A stretch of 64,000 bases of DNA, taken from contig JAFMDF010000015.1 of assembly GCA_017857395.1 (NCBI GenBank), forward strand, positions 1 through 64,000, in the 5' to 3' direction. Made by a program: the position numbers and the translations under genes. The notes beneath the pieces were generated by a model that had not been told where the DNA came from, made no database searches, and saw nothing but the letters and a program-made list of their open reading frames with translations. The DNA comes from Bacteroidota bacterium (lineage in GTDB: Bacteria; Bacteroidota; Bacteroidia; Chitinophagales; Saprospiraceae). Position 1 is the first letter of the stretch, and each line of letters opens with the position of its first letter. Below, piece by piece: positions 17,247-26,422 of this stretch.

Positions 17247-18707
17247 ATGTCCTGTCATAATTACGAAAAAATCCACTCCAGAAGGTCTTTCTTAGCTAAA
17301 ACATCCATGGGCTTAGGGGCAGCAGCCTTGTCTTCTTTTTTAAACCCCATAACAGCTTTAGGAAATAATCAGGCGACGAATAATTTGTCCTTTAATGGCG
17401 GTGTATTAGGCAAACCTCATTTTGCTCCAAAAGCCAAAAGGGTCATTTATTTATTCCAAAGTGGAGGCCCTTCTCAATTAGATTTATTCGACCCTAAACC
17501 CCTGTTAAAGAAAATGAATGGAGAAGATCTGCCAGATTCTATTCGAGGCGGACAACGCTTAACAGGCATGTCAGGCGGACAAGCAAATTTCCCATTAGCA
17601 GGGTCTATTTTTGACTTTAAACAAAGAGGGGAGAGTGGCGCTTGGGTAAGTGAATTGATGCCACATACGGCTGAGATTGTGGATGATTTATGCTTTGTGA
17701 AGTCGATGTACACCGAAGCAATTAATCATGATCCCGCCATTACTTTTATGCAAACAGGTAGCCAATTACCCGGTCGGCCATCGATTGGTGCTTGGTTAAA
17801 TTATGGCTTGGGTTCAGCTAATGAAAATCTGCCAGGATTTGTAGTTTTAGTAACTAAAAATAAATATGGTCAACCGTTGTATTCTCGTTTATGGGGAAAT
17901 GGGTTTTTGCCCTCAGAACATCAAGGTGTACAATTTAGAGCAGGAAAAGACCCTGTTTTATACTTAAATAATCCCGATGGAATGACGAATTTATCGCGTC
18001 GAGATCAATTGGATTATTTAAAAAAATTGCAAGAAATACAATTTGAACAAATCGCTGACCCTGAAATAGAAGCACGAATAGCCCAATATGAAATGGCTTA
18101 TCGGATGCAAACTTCTGTTCCCGAAGTAACCGATACATCTGGGGAACCAGATTATATTTACGACATGTATGGCGAAGACAGTCGCCAACCTGGCACCTAT
18201 GCTGCCAATGCTTTATTAGCTCGACGATTAGTAGAAAAAGGCGTCAAATTTATCCAATTATACCATCAAGGTTGGGATCAACATGGTGCTTTGCCTAGCG
18301 CCATCAAAACGCAATGTAAGGAAACAGACCAAGCAACGGCTGCTTTAATTACCGACTTAAAACAAAGAGGATTATTGGAAGATACTTTGGTGATTTGGGG
18401 TGGAGAATTTGGCAGAACCAGTTACTCCCAAGGCAAATTGACGGTCGATAATTATGGTAGAGACCATCACCCAAAATGTTATACGATGTTTATGGCAGGA
18501 GCAGGTGTTAAGGCAGGATTTTCTTATGGTACAACGGATGACTTTGGCTATAATGTACAAACGAATGGCGTGCATGTCCACGATTTTCAAGCTACTTTAA
18601 TGCATTTATTAGGGATTAATCACGAGCAATTGACTTTTAAATTTCAAGGAAGACGATATCGTTTGACGGATGTACATGGAAAGGTGGTGAAGGATATATT
18701 AGCATAA
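17247..18707 (+). CDS. DUF1501 domain protein (sulfatase/phosphatase-like fold)
   Basis: A 486-residue partner of the preceding DUF1553 protein. The N-terminus has a twin-arginine-like motif ([21 protein letters not shown], residues ~11-31), suggesting Tat export. DUF1501 features include [38 protein letters not shown], the HQGWDQHG segment, GGEFGRT and NYGRDHHP. The Asp/His pattern resembles metal sites of the alkaline phosphatase/sulfatase superfamily to which DUF1501 is related. The two genes are 57 bp apart and probably form an operon. The activity is unknown. Confidence 0.93.
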   Translation: MSCHNYEKIHSRRSFLAKTSMGLGAAALSSFLNPITALGNNQATNNLSFNGGVLGKPHFAPKAKRVIYLFQSGGPSQLDLFDPKPLLKKMNGEDLPDSIRGGQRLTGMSGGQANFPLAGSIFDFKQRGESGAWVSELMPHTAEIVDDLCFVKSMYTEAINHDPAITFMQTGSQLPGRPSIGAWLNYGLGSANENLPGFVVLVTKNKYGQPLYSRLWGNGFLPSEHQGVQFRAGKDPVLYLNNPDGMTNLSRRDQLDYLKKLQEIQFEQIADPEIEARIAQYEMAYRMQTSVPEVTDTSGEPDYIYDMYGEDSRQPGTYAANALLARRLVEKGVKFIQLYHQGWDQHGALPSAIKTQCKETDQATAALITDLKQRGLLEDTLVIWGGEFGRTSYSQGKLTVDNYGRDHHPKCYTMFMAGAGVKAGFSYGTTDDFGYNVQTNGVHVHDFQATLMHLLGINHEQLTFKFQGRRYRLTDVHGKVVKDILA

Positions 18708-18737
18708 GTAATGCTGAAAAAATAACTTGAACAACTA

Positions 18738-18768
18738 TAATTCGTGGGGATAATAAATTCGTGGGGAA
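18738..18768. repeat. Two tandem copies of aattcgtgggga
   Basis: The unit aattcgtgggga occurs twice in the gap between the DUF1501 and esterase genes. It is related to the atccgtgg units at 22640-22880 and 56066-56115. Confidence 0.6.
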
Positions 18769-18869
18769 TTTAATATTAGATGTTCGACTTATTTTTTATT
18801 CGTTACTAAGTTTAATATTTTTTAGTATTTTCGTACTAATTTTTACAAATATTTAAAATACTTAATATA

Positions 18870-20177
18870 ATGCAACGTCAATTACTTGTCTTTTTTGTTT
18901 TTATAGCCATGAGCTTCCCTACTTTTTCGCAAAATTCCATTGGAGGTTTAATGGAAGGGCAACCTGAGGAAGTTGGGATGTCTGATGCCCGATTAGCACT
19001 TTTGGATGGTCATATTCAAAAATATATAGCAGAAGGCACAATGCCTGGCGGTGTATTTTTACTTGCTCGAAAAGGAAAAATCGTTTATTATAAAAACTTT
19101 GGACATACGAGCTTAGATAAAAAAGAGGCTTACCAGAAAGACGATATTTTTCGTTTAGCTTCCATGACGAAGGCAGTGACGACTGTTTCGATTATGCAAT
19201 TATTTGAGCAAGGGAAATTAGGATTAGATGACCCTATTTTTTACTACATTCCAGGTTTTGCCAAAACACAGGTATTGGATACTTTTAATCCAGCAGATTC
19301 AAGTTATACGACTGTTCCTGTGGAGCGCCCAATCACTATTCGGCATTTATTGACCCATTCTTCAGGTATTGCTTATGGCGCTTTTAATCCTGGGAAAATT
19401 CAGGCAATTTATGAGAAAAATAATGCGAATCAATTTGGCTTGTCTCATCCAACTGCGAGTACTGCGGAAATGGTGGAACAAATTGCCAAAGCGCCGCTTA
19501 TTTATCAACCTGGAACGCAGTATATGTATGGTTTAAATATGGAAATTTTAGGTAGAATAGTCGAAGTGGTTTCTGGCATGCCTTTAAACCAATATTTCAG
19601 AAAGAATATTTTTGACCCAATTGGAATGGATGATACGTATTTTTATTTACCAAAAAATAAGCAGGATCGTTTAGTACCTATTTATACTTATAATGAGCAA
19701 AAAGAGATGGTCATGGCGGATAATTCTTTTGGTTTAGATCCAAACTATCCCATGTTTGCAGATAATAACCATTATGCTGGCGGCGGTGGATTGTCTGGTT
19801 CTACGATGGATTATGCGAAATTTATTCAAATACTTTGTAGTGGAGGCACTTATAATGGCGTAAGAATTTTAGGTAGAAAAACGATTGATGTGATGACTTC
19901 TGACCAATTAATTAAGCAAAACGAAAACGGTAAAGGATTTAGTCAAAAACCAGGTTTAACTTATGGCTTAGGTTTTTCTTTAAAAACAGCGGAAGGCCAA
20001 GCAATTAATCCTAAATCACCAGGTACTTTTGAATGGGGTGGCGCTTTTAATACGAAATTTTTTATTGATCCTGCTGAAGAACTAACCTTCGTTGGCATGA
20101 CCCAAATCATTCCTTTTGTTCGCCCTGATTTTTGGGATAGATTCTATGCTATTATTTATGGGGCGATAGAAGAGTAA
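18870..20177 (+). CDS. Serine hydrolase, class C beta-lactamase fold (family VIII esterase-like)
   Basis: A 435-residue exported protein with a signal peptide (residues 1-20, ending TFSQ). The nucleophile motif SMTK (SxxK) lies near residue 98 in FRLASMTKAVTT. The second motif reads YGLN, i.e. Tyr-x-Leu rather than the Tyr-x-Asn of class C beta-lactamases, and a WGG motif occurs late (EWGGAFNTKFF). Y-x-L and WxG are the pattern of family VIII carboxylesterases, so esterase activity is a better guess than beta-lactamase. It may be unrelated to the DUF1553/DUF1501 pair upstream (162 bp gap). Confidence 0.88.
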   Translation: MQRQLLVFFVFIAMSFPTFSQNSIGGLMEGQPEEVGMSDARLALLDGHIQKYIAEGTMPGGVFLLARKGKIVYYKNFGHTSLDKKEAYQKDDIFRLASMTKAVTTVSIMQLFEQGKLGLDDPIFYYIPGFAKTQVLDTFNPADSSYTTVPVERPITIRHLLTHSSGIAYGAFNPGKIQAIYEKNNANQFGLSHPTASTAEMVEQIAKAPLIYQPGTQYMYGLNMEILGRIVEVVSGMPLNQYFRKNIFDPIGMDDTYFYLPKNKQDRLVPIYTYNEQKEMVMADNSFGLDPNYPMFADNNHYAGGGGLSGSTMDYAKFIQILCSGGTYNGVRILGRKTIDVMTSDQLIKQNENGKGFSQKPGLTYGLGFSLKTAEGQAINPKSPGTFEWGGAFNTKFFIDPAEELTFVGMTQIIPFVRPDFWDRFYAIIYGAIEE

Positions 20178-20182
20178 GGTAT

Positions 20183-20270
20183 AGAGGTTCAAAGGTTCAA
20201 AGGTAACAAGGTATAAAGGTTGGTAGAAGCTACCCTTTGTACCTTGTTACCTCTAAACCTTGTAACCTCT
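20183..20270. repeat. Palindrome of AGAGGT(T/A)ACAAGG units between convergent genes
   Basis: The left arm 20183-20221 reads as staggered copies of agaggttcaaagg / aggtaacaagg, and the right arm 20232-20270 as their complements. Both arms are made of the same unit as 10534-10624. It fills nearly the whole gap between the esterase gene and the NUDIX gene and could act as a terminator for both. Confidence 0.8.
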
Positions 20271-20272
20271 CT

Positions 20273-20803
20273 TTACCACTCAAACTTCCCCATATGCACC
20301 TGTTGAATCCCCTTTTTCCTATCCTCAAAATAGCGTTTTAAAGTAAATCTGGAAGAAGGAAAAGCAATCTCCTCCCAAGGAATTTCTGCTTCGGTAAATA
20401 ATTCAATTGCTATACTTTCTGGTGTGAGTTGATAATCTAAGGCTTGTAAATTGGCTAAAAAATGCATGTAAACCTGATTGATTCTAGGAATGCTGTAAAC
20501 CATGTGTAAGCCCGTAATGGTTATTTTAGACAAGGTTTCTTCATATACTTCCCTAATCGCTCCTTCTTCTACTGTTTCCCCGTTTTCCATATATCCACCA
20601 GGTACATTCCAGTATCCTTTACGAGGAGAAATGCCTCTTTTGCACAACATTACTTTGTCTTCCCAAATCGGTAAGGCACCAGTCACTATATTTGGGTTTT
20701 GATAATGGATGGTCTCACAATTATCACAAACGTATCGGGGACGGTGGTCATCTGGTACCGTTTTTAAGTTGACTCCATGACCGCATTTGCTACAAAATTT
20801 CAA
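20273..20803 (-). CDS. NUDIX hydrolase with N-terminal zinc ribbon
   Basis: The N-terminal ~35 residues carry a Cys4 zinc ribbon (FCSKCG and YVCDNCETIHYQNP). After it comes a NUDIX domain whose box runs from GGYMENGETVEEGA to IREVYEET; the glutamates that bind Mg2+ are intact. The canonical small residue after EE-x is Leu here (EETLS). Proteins of this layout (NudC-like C-terminal architecture, COG1051-type) hydrolyse nucleoside diphosphate-linked compounds such as ADP-ribose or NADH; the substrate is not predictable. It lies 61 bp downstream of kdsB. Confidence 0.88.
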   Translation of the reverse strand: MKFCSKCGHGVNLKTVPDDHRPRYVCDNCETIHYQNPNIVTGALPIWEDKVMLCKRGISPRKGYWNVPGGYMENGETVEEGAIREVYEETLSKITITGLHMVYSIPRINQVYMHFLANLQALDYQLTPESIAIELFTEAEIPWEEIAFPSSRFTLKRYFEDRKKGIQQVHMGKFEW

Positions 20804-20855
20804 AATATTATTTTTATAAAGATGATTATTGTAAATTAACCTTACAACTAACGAA

Positions 20856-20881
20856 CTACTCAGACTAGAAGTCTAAGCTAC
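20856..20881 (+). repeat. Dispersed 26-bp hairpin repeat, copy 3
   Basis: Core actcagactagaagtctaag matches copies 1 and 2 at 9170 and 9380 and keeps the compensatory pairing (agact-aga-agtct). It overlaps the kdsB stop codon, so the repeat encodes the last few residues (SSLDF) of KdsB. Confidence 0.75.
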
Positions 20882-21608
20882 TTGAGGCTTGCTCCAAATC
20901 CTTAGGCGTATCAATCCCAATTGTTTCTATATCCGTTAAACCAATGCCAATTTTATACCCATTTTCTAACCAACGCAATTGTTCTAAAGATTCTGCTTTT
21001 TCTAAAATACTCACGGGTAATTTGGCGATCTCTAAAAGTGTTTCTATTCGATAGCCATACAAACCAATATGCTTATAAAAAATACCTTCGTTCAACCAAT
21101 CTTCTTTTTTGACATTTCTTAAAAATGGAATTGGACTGCGACTAAAATACTGTGCAATGTTATCTTTATTAAACACGACTTTGACAATATTTGGGCTAAA
21201 TAATTGTGCTGATTTCGTGATTTTTTTGGCTAAGGTAGCTATGTTTATGGTTGTATTTTGTTTCAATTGTTGAACAACAAGATCAATCTGTTGAGGATTA
21301 ATAAATGGCTCATCCCCTTGAATGTTTACGATAGCTTCCATATCTTGGAAGAACATTGCTACTTCTGCACAGCGATCAGTTCCACTTTGGTGGTTGTGAT
21401 TCGTCATAATTACTTGACCACCAAATGATTGTACATGATTATAGATGCGTTCATCATCGGTAGCAATAATAACTTTTGATAACATTTTAGCTTTACACGC
21501 TTGCAAATAGACTCGTTGTATCATCGTTTTGCCATTAATCTCCACTAAAGGTTTCCCTGGAAATCGAGTAGAAGCAAAGCGAGAAGGGATGATACCAAGA
21601 GTTTGCAT
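20865..21608 (-). CDS. kdsB: 3-deoxy-manno-octulosonate cytidylyltransferase (KdsB)
   Basis: KdsB couples Kdo to CMP, the activation step before Kdo transfer to lipid A. The 247-residue protein shows the nucleotide-binding N-terminus IPSRFASTRFPGKPLVEINGK (residues ~7-26), ATDDERIYNHVQSFGG, the NHQSGTDRCAE segment, NIQGDEPFINPQQ (metal-binding Asp) and GLYGYRIETLLEIAKLP near residue 180. Length is normal. It is transcribed leftward with the NUDIX gene downstream and is divergent from the LysM gene. KdsC at 10026 supplies the previous pathway step. Confidence 0.96.
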   Translation of the reverse strand: MQTLGIIPSRFASTRFPGKPLVEINGKTMIQRVYLQACKAKMLSKVIIATDDERIYNHVQSFGGQVIMTNHNHQSGTDRCAEVAMFFQDMEAIVNIQGDEPFINPQQIDLVVQQLKQNTTINIATLAKKITKSAQLFSPNIVKVVFNKDNIAQYFSRSPIPFLRNVKKEDWLNEGIFYKHIGLYGYRIETLLEIAKLPVSILEKAESLEQLRWLENGYKIGIGLTDIETIGIDTPKDLEQASSSLDF

Positions 21609-21696
21609 AATTTTTAAAGCTATTATTTTAAAACAGAAAACTAAGCATAAGGGCTGATATTTTCAATCTTTATGCTAGCACTAATTATTGGAACAA

Positions 21697-22566
21697 ATGA
21701 ACAAATGGTTATTTTGGGCAGCTTTATTTTGCTTGCCGTTAAACGTATATGGGAAAACAACTGCTGATCTTACTGGAGACAGCCTGAACTATCTCACACC
21801 GCAAGATACTATATTTCTTTCAACAGGTTTATACGGGCAAAAGGTTTTTACACATATTATGGAACCTAACCAAACCCTCTATTCTCTTTCTCGTTTTTAT
21901 GGGCTTACTTTGGATGAACTTTATTTTTATAATCCAAAAAATGAAGGTGGAAGATATGGTACGGGTAGTCGAATAAAAATTCCTGTTCCTAATCGAAGCA
22001 TTATTCGCTACAAACCTGTTGATTATGCGCCTCATCTTTATGTACCGATTTATTATGTGGTTAAAAAAGGAGAAACGATGTACCACGTCGCTCAAAGGCT
22101 ATTTAAGTTACCAATAGATACGATTATGGACAGGAATAACCTCATTGAACCTGTTTTATCTGTTGGTCATGAATTGCGAATTGGTTGGATGAATATTCAA
22201 GGGGTGCCGGATTCGTATCGACAACATAAGAAAGGGCATCCACTTTGGCAAAAAAGCTACGTTTACAAAAAGAAATATTATGCAGAAAAAAGGAGAAAAA
22301 AAGAATATCGCCGTAAAGGCCCTGCCGTTTTTATAGAAGGTACAAAAAGCACTTCCGATTTATTAGTGATGCATAAATATGCGCCTGTCGGGTCAATTGT
22401 TCAAATTACCAACCCAATGAAAAAACGTACGCTTTATGCAAAAGTCATCGCTAAAACTCCCGCCACCTATGATGCCAATGTAGAAATAGTCGTTTCTCCT
22501 AGAGTTGGTAAAATGTTAGGTGTTAGAGATAAAAAATTCTATGTCAAAACTCGATATTTAAGATAG
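21697..22566 (+). CDS. Exported double-LysM protein with RlpA-like C-terminal domain
   Basis: The 289-residue protein starts at the ATG at 21697 (MNKWLFWAALFCLPLNVYG, a clear signal peptide); a TTG 9 bp upstream is less likely. Two LysM modules (around residues 45-100 and 110-165, with PNQTLYSLSRFYGLT and KKGETMYHVAQRLFKLP) should bind peptidoglycan. The C-terminal ~80 residues (HKYAPVGSIVQITNPMKKRTLYAKVIAKTP) resemble the double-psi beta barrel of RlpA. The catalytic Asp of active RlpA-type lytic transglycosylases is not evident, so a structural role is likely. It is divergent from kdsB across an 88-bp gap. Confidence 0.82.
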   Translation: MNKWLFWAALFCLPLNVYGKTTADLTGDSLNYLTPQDTIFLSTGLYGQKVFTHIMEPNQTLYSLSRFYGLTLDELYFYNPKNEGGRYGTGSRIKIPVPNRSIIRYKPVDYAPHLYVPIYYVVKKGETMYHVAQRLFKLPIDTIMDRNNLIEPVLSVGHELRIGWMNIQGVPDSYRQHKKGHPLWQKSYVYKKKYYAEKRRKKEYRRKGPAVFIEGTKSTSDLLVMHKYAPVGSIVQITNPMKKRTLYAKVIAKTPATYDANVEIVVSPRVGKMLGVRDKKFYVKTRYLR

Positions 22567-23104
22567 GAGATTAGTAGGCAGTTTGCAGTTTGCAGTAAAA
22601 TCCTGATATTTATTATGATTTTTGCAGAAATACAGTTGTTTAAACGGTTTCCAAGATAAAAACATCCGTGTTGCTCATCATTCGTGGTAAAAAACTACAG
22701 AAAAATCCGTTGTCAATTTATATCCGTCGTAGTTTTATCCACGTTAAAAAACATCTGAGATAAATCACTAGCATCCCTTGTAATCCGAGCGAAACACATC
22801 CGTGGTAAAAAATATCCGTGGTATTTTCATCCGTGGGAAATTAATTCGTGAGGCATTTATCAACATCCGAGATAAAAACTAAAATCATCAATCCATATTA
22901 TCTTCAATCGTTCTTCCTGCCTTAGTTTAAATATATCTACTTTTGCCCCGTTTTGTAGGTTGACGATATTTTTCATCCATAACAAAACTCATTTCCATTT
23001 TTTTCGTTCTTCAAATAGAATAGCTTGTTGAGGTCAAATTGGAAATTAAATACCCATCTAAACCTGACAACTAATCAAAATCTTTTATCAAATAAATCAA
23101 GTTA
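22567..23104. other. Gap with an array of degenerate ATCCGTGG units
   Basis: Gap of 538 bp before cystathionine beta-synthase. From about 22660 to 22880 it carries at least eight degenerate units of the form atccgtgg(t)aaaa (atccgtgttg, attcgtggtaaaaa, atccgttgtc, atccgtcgtag, atccacgtt, atccgagcg, atccgtggtaaaaa, atccgtggta, atccgtggga, attcgtgagg), at irregular 15-40-bp spacing. The start has a fragment of the gcagtttgcag unit seen at 45601. No coding region is supported. Confidence 0.65.
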
Positions 23105-24460
23105 ATGTATCACGAAAATATCCTAAAAACAATAGGAGACACGCCCCTTATTAAGATTAATAAAATTGCTAAAGATATTCCAGCATTAGTATTAGTGAAA
23201 TTAGAGACTACCAATCCTGGACACTCTATCAAAGACCGTATGGCACTAAAAATGCTAGAAGATGCGGAGAAAAGAGGAGATATTTTACCTGGTGGAACGA
23301 TTATCGAATGTACGTCTGGCAACACAGGAATGGGTTTAGCAATTGCAGCTTGTGTAAAAGGCTATAAATCTATCTTTACGACAAGTGACAAACAGAGTAA
23401 AGAAAAGATTGATTTATTAAGAGCAATGGGGTCAGAAGTAATTGTCTGTCCGACCAATGTAGAACCTAGTGATCCACGGTCTTATTATTCCATAGCGGAA
23501 AAATTAAGCAAGGAAATTCCTAATTCTGTTTGGTGCAATCAATACGATAATTTATCTAATCGTCAAGCACATTACGAATCAACTGGCCCAGAAATTTGGG
23601 AACAAACGGCCGGTAAAATAACCCACATGATTGTGGGGGTTGGTACTGGTGGAACTATTTCTGGTACTTCTAAATACTTAAAAGAACAAAAGAAAGATAT
23701 TAAAATTATTGGGATAGATACGTATGGTTCTGTCTTTAAAAAATTCCATGAAACAGGGGAGTTTGACGAAAAGGAAATTTATCCATATATCACGGAAGGT
23801 ATCGGAGAAGATATTTTACCTAAAAATGTTGACTTTAGTTTAATTGACCATTTTGAAAAAGTAACCGATAAAGACGGTGCTTTGATGTGTCGAAGATTGG
23901 CAAAAGAGGAAGGAATGTTATTAGGATATTCAGCAGGGTCAGCTTTTGCTGGATTATTACAAATTAAGGATCAACTGACTAAAGATGATGTGGTAGTGGT
24001 AGTTATTCATGACCATGGAAGTCGCTATGTAGGAAAGATTTATAATGATGATTGGATGCGGGAAAGAGGCTTTTTAGAAGATGATTTGACGGTGAAAGAT
24101 ATGATTGCCGCAAAAAATGGAGAAAAATTCATTTCTGTAGCTCCTTCTGATACGGTTCGTTCTGTCTTTAATTTAATGAAAGAAAAAGACATTTCTCAAT
24201 TACCTGTAGTCGAAAAAGAAGAAATTATTGGTTCTGTTACAGAAAGTGCGGTCTTAACTTATTTATTGGAAAATCCTTTAAAAAATACAGAGGAGCCAAT
24301 TAAAACAATTATGGGAACAGCGTTTCCTTTAGTTGCAGAAGATTTGCCTGTGAAGAATTTGACACGGTACATTAGTAAAACAATTCCTGCGGTGGTGGCA
24401 AAAGATAAGGCAGGAAATATGCACATTTTGACCCAGTACGATATAATTCAGACGGTTTAA
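23105..24460 (+). CDS. Cystathionine beta-synthase with C-terminal CBS pair
   Basis: A PLP enzyme of the cysteine synthase/cystathionine beta-synthase family, 451 residues. The catalytic core (1-325) has GDTPLIKI, the Schiff-base lysine Lys43 in HSIKDRM, TSGNTGMGLA (PLP-contacting), and the glycine-rich phosphate loop VGTGGTISGT. The C-terminal 120 residues form a pair of CBS domains (SVAPSDTVRSVFNLMKEKDISQLPVV, then TIMGTAFPLVAEDLPVKNLTRYI), which in known enzymes bind AdoMet or adenylates as regulators. The CBS pair and HSIKDR context favour cystathionine beta-synthase over cysteine synthase, but O-acetylserine activity is not excluded. It can act with the trans-sulfuration enzyme at 10626. 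Confidence 0.9.
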   Translation: MYHENILKTIGDTPLIKINKIAKDIPALVLVKLETTNPGHSIKDRMALKMLEDAEKRGDILPGGTIIECTSGNTGMGLAIAACVKGYKSIFTTSDKQSKEKIDLLRAMGSEVIVCPTNVEPSDPRSYYSIAEKLSKEIPNSVWCNQYDNLSNRQAHYESTGPEIWEQTAGKITHMIVGVGTGGTISGTSKYLKEQKKDIKIIGIDTYGSVFKKFHETGEFDEKEIYPYITEGIGEDILPKNVDFSLIDHFEKVTDKDGALMCRRLAKEEGMLLGYSAGSAFAGLLQIKDQLTKDDVVVVVIHDHGSRYVGKIYNDDWMRERGFLEDDLTVKDMIAAKNGEKFISVAPSDTVRSVFNLMKEKDISQLPVVEKEEIIGSVTESAVLTYLLENPLKNTEEPIKTIMGTAFPLVAEDLPVKNLTRYISKTIPAVVAKDKAGNMHILTQYDIIQTV

Positions 24461-24475
24461 CCAGTTTGTCAGTTA

Positions 24476-24613
24476 CCGGTTACCAGTTACCAGTTGCCCG
24501 CAACTTGGGTTATTAGGTAAATTCATTCAAGTCTTTCCTCATAAATTTAGGATAAGTTTGGATGACTACATTGAATTTACAGCCTTTAACCCGTAACTGG
24601 CAACTGGCAACGG
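24476..24613. repeat. Palindrome of CAGTTACC / CAGTTGCC units
   Basis: The left arm (24476-24498) contains ttaccag repeated, e.g. ggttaccagttaccagttgc. The right arm (24593-24613) contains the complement gtaactggcaactggcaacg. The loop is about 94 nt. It lies between cystathionine beta-synthase and the sigma factor gene. Confidence 0.7.
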
Positions 24614-24659
24614 TCTTATAAAAAAGATTGGAAAAGAATTAAAAATTGACTTAGTTTAT

Positions 24660-24667
24660 TACCTTTG
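24660..24667 (+). promoter_or_regulatory. TACCTTTG, candidate -7 box of the sigma gene
   Basis: An exact match to TAnnTTTG. It ends only 6 bp before the ATG at 24674 and 21 bp before the next in-frame ATG at 24689. If used, the transcript would start at or beyond 24674, which favours the 24689 start or leaderless translation. No good TTTG box at 19-21 bp was found. Confidence 0.3.
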
Positions 24668-24673
24668 TTGCGA

Positions 24674-25246
24674 ATGGTAAAAGCTAATATGACTCAGCAC
24701 AATAAACACTTAATAATATGGAAAGATATGCTCAAGGGAGATTTAGCTGCCCTTGAACAACTCTATTCTTTATTTCATACCGACCTATACCACTACGCTT
24801 TAAAAATCACGGAACAATCAGATTTGGCAGAAGATGCCGTCCAAGATGTATTTGTAGATTTATGGAACTACCGCAAACAAATTACCAATATTAATTCCCC
24901 AAAATTTTATTTGATTCGATCACTTAGAAATCAATGCCTTAAATTGATTAAAAAACAAAATCGGTTGACTGATTTTGCTATTGTGAATCCTATAAATATT
25001 ATTATTGCTCCAGCAGAATTACAATTAAAAGCCGAAAACGATTTTGTGAAAAAAGCGATTGAAACGGCTCTGCATAAACTGTCTCCAAGGCAACGAGAAA
25101 TTATATATTTAAAATTTTATAATAATCTAGATTATGAGGAATTAGCGGAAATTTTAGAAATTAATTATCAATCAGTTGTCAATCATATACATAAAGCCAT
25201 GATAAAACTACGTCAAGCAGACGTTTTACAGCATTTAAAATATTAA
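24674..25246 (+). CDS. ECF-type RNA polymerase sigma factor
   Basis: Extracytoplasmic-function sigma factor, about 190 residues (185 if it begins at the ATG at 24689). Region 2 includes LEQLYSLFHTDLYHYALKI and DLAEDAVQDVFVDLWNYR; region 4 includes LSPRQREIIYLKFYNNLDYEELAEILEINYQSVVNHIHKAMIKLRQ, a helix-turn-helix. The next genes are a FecR anti-sigma factor (139 bp away) and a SusC-like transporter with an STN domain. This is the classic Bacteroidota arrangement in which ligand binding at the outer membrane releases the sigma factor to transcribe the transport genes. Confidence 0.93.
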   Translation: MVKANMTQHNKHLIIWKDMLKGDLAALEQLYSLFHTDLYHYALKITEQSDLAEDAVQDVFVDLWNYRKQITNINSPKFYLIRSLRNQCLKLIKKQNRLTDFAIVNPINIIIAPAELQLKAENDFVKKAIETALHKLSPRQREIIYLKFYNNLDYEELAEILEINYQSVVNHIHKAMIKLRQADVLQHLKY

Positions 25247-25384
25247 TTTTGCAATTTTTGAATTAAAATAGAGTATAAAATCGAATTAAACCTATCTTAT
25301 TAACAGTTTTAATTCGATTTCATATTATTCTCACATTTAGTACAACAAATATTCAAAACGATCTTGCGTCAGATTAATTAAGTA

Positions 25385-26422
25385 ATGAGCAAAAATAACA
25401 ACCTAGTAGAATTATTGAAAAATGCTTCTTTTTTGAGATGGCTCAAAAAAGAAGATGGAGTGGAGGAAAGCGCTCATTGGAATAAATGGCAGCAAGAGCA
25501 TCCAGAAAATGCTCAATTCGTGGAAGATGCTAAAATGATGGAACTTGGTATTCCTTTTAAAAAACAGTCTATAAATCAAGCTAAAACTAAAGCTAATTGG
25601 GATAAATTAGGAACAAAACTCCAAAATGCTACTTCAACAACCGAACCTTCTATTCCTTTACATAAACTACAATCGACTCGTCGAAATTGGCTAAAAATAG
25701 CGGCAACTATTGCAGTAGTTGCTTTTTCTTTTTTGGGTATTTCTACTTACCTCAATAAGGTTGAGCGCATACAGTATCAAACGGGATATGCCGAAAATCA
25801 GACCATTCAATTATCTGATGGGACGCAAATAATTCTTGCAGCGAATTCTACTTTAGCTTATAATGATAATTTTGTGGAACTGGATAATCGAAAAGTCCAA
25901 TTATCAGGAGAAGCTTATTTTAAGGTGGCTGCACAACCAACAGGTAAACAATTTATCGTTGAATTAAAAGATTTGGCAGTAACCGTTATCGGAACGGAGT
26001 TTAATGTAAATAGCCATCGAGAAAATTCCATTATTAGTTTAGTCGAGGGAAAGGTAACTTTAAATAAAGAAGGTGTTGCAGAACAACCCTTGTTGGCGGG
26101 GCAAACAGCAAGCTTTAACACCCAAACGGCTGTTTTTGATTTAGTAAACAATCAAACGGATTATTGGGCAGATTGGCGATACCAGAAATGGTCTTTTGGA
26201 GAAGGCACGCCTATGAAGGAAGTGATTCAACGAATTGAAGAAACGTTTGGTTTAACGGTCGAATTAGAAAATACTACTATTTTAGAAAAACAAGCTTCGG
26301 GTAGTATAGAAATTGATAATCAAAAAGTACTCTTTGAATCCCTTTCTTACTTGCTAAATATTGATTTTAGCATAAACGGTAGCCAATTATTTATTAGCCA
26401 AAAAGTAGAAAACGAGGAATAA
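25385..26422 (+). CDS. FecR family anti-sigma factor
   Basis: The 345-residue single-pass inner-membrane protein has a cytoplasmic N-terminus (sigma-binding, FLRWLKKEDGVEESAHWNKWQ) and one transmembrane helix at about residues 103-123 (LKIAATIAVVAFSFLGIST). The periplasmic FecR domain follows (QTIQLSDGTQIILAANSTLAY, KVQLSGEAYFKVA, IGTEFNVNSH), and a C-terminal DUF4974 module (GTPMKEVIQRIEETFGLTVELEN) that contacts the transducer's STN domain. It lies between the sigma factor and the STN-bearing SusC, matching the signalling order of the cascade. Confidence 0.94.
   Translation: MSKNNNLVELLKNASFLRWLKKEDGVEESAHWNKWQQEHPENAQFVEDAKMMELGIPFKKQSINQAKTKANWDKLGTKLQNATSTTEPSIPLHKLQSTRRNWLKIAATIAVVAFSFLGISTYLNKVERIQYQTGYAENQTIQLSDGTQIILAANSTLAYNDNFVELDNRKVQLSGEAYFKVAAQPTGKQFIVELKDLAVTVIGTEFNVNSHRENSIISLVEGKVTLNKEGVAEQPLLAGQTASFNTQTAVFDLVNNQTDYWADWRYQKWSFGEGTPMKEVIQRIEETFGLTVELENTTILEKQASGSIEIDNQKVLFESLSYLLNIDFSINGSQLFISQKVENEE

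Noticed and set aside
18870-20177. Beta-lactamase conferring resistance
   Set aside because: The second motif reads YGL instead of YxN and a WGG motif replaces the KTG box, matching esterases of the same fold.
22660-22880. Repeats that resemble a CRISPR array
   Set aside because: Unit length and spacing are irregular, units are degenerate, there are no constant-length spacers and no cas gene in the window.
24461-24613. tRNA-like fold in the palindromic gap
   Set aside because: The stems are long unit repeats with no anticodon-arm or T-arm sequence.
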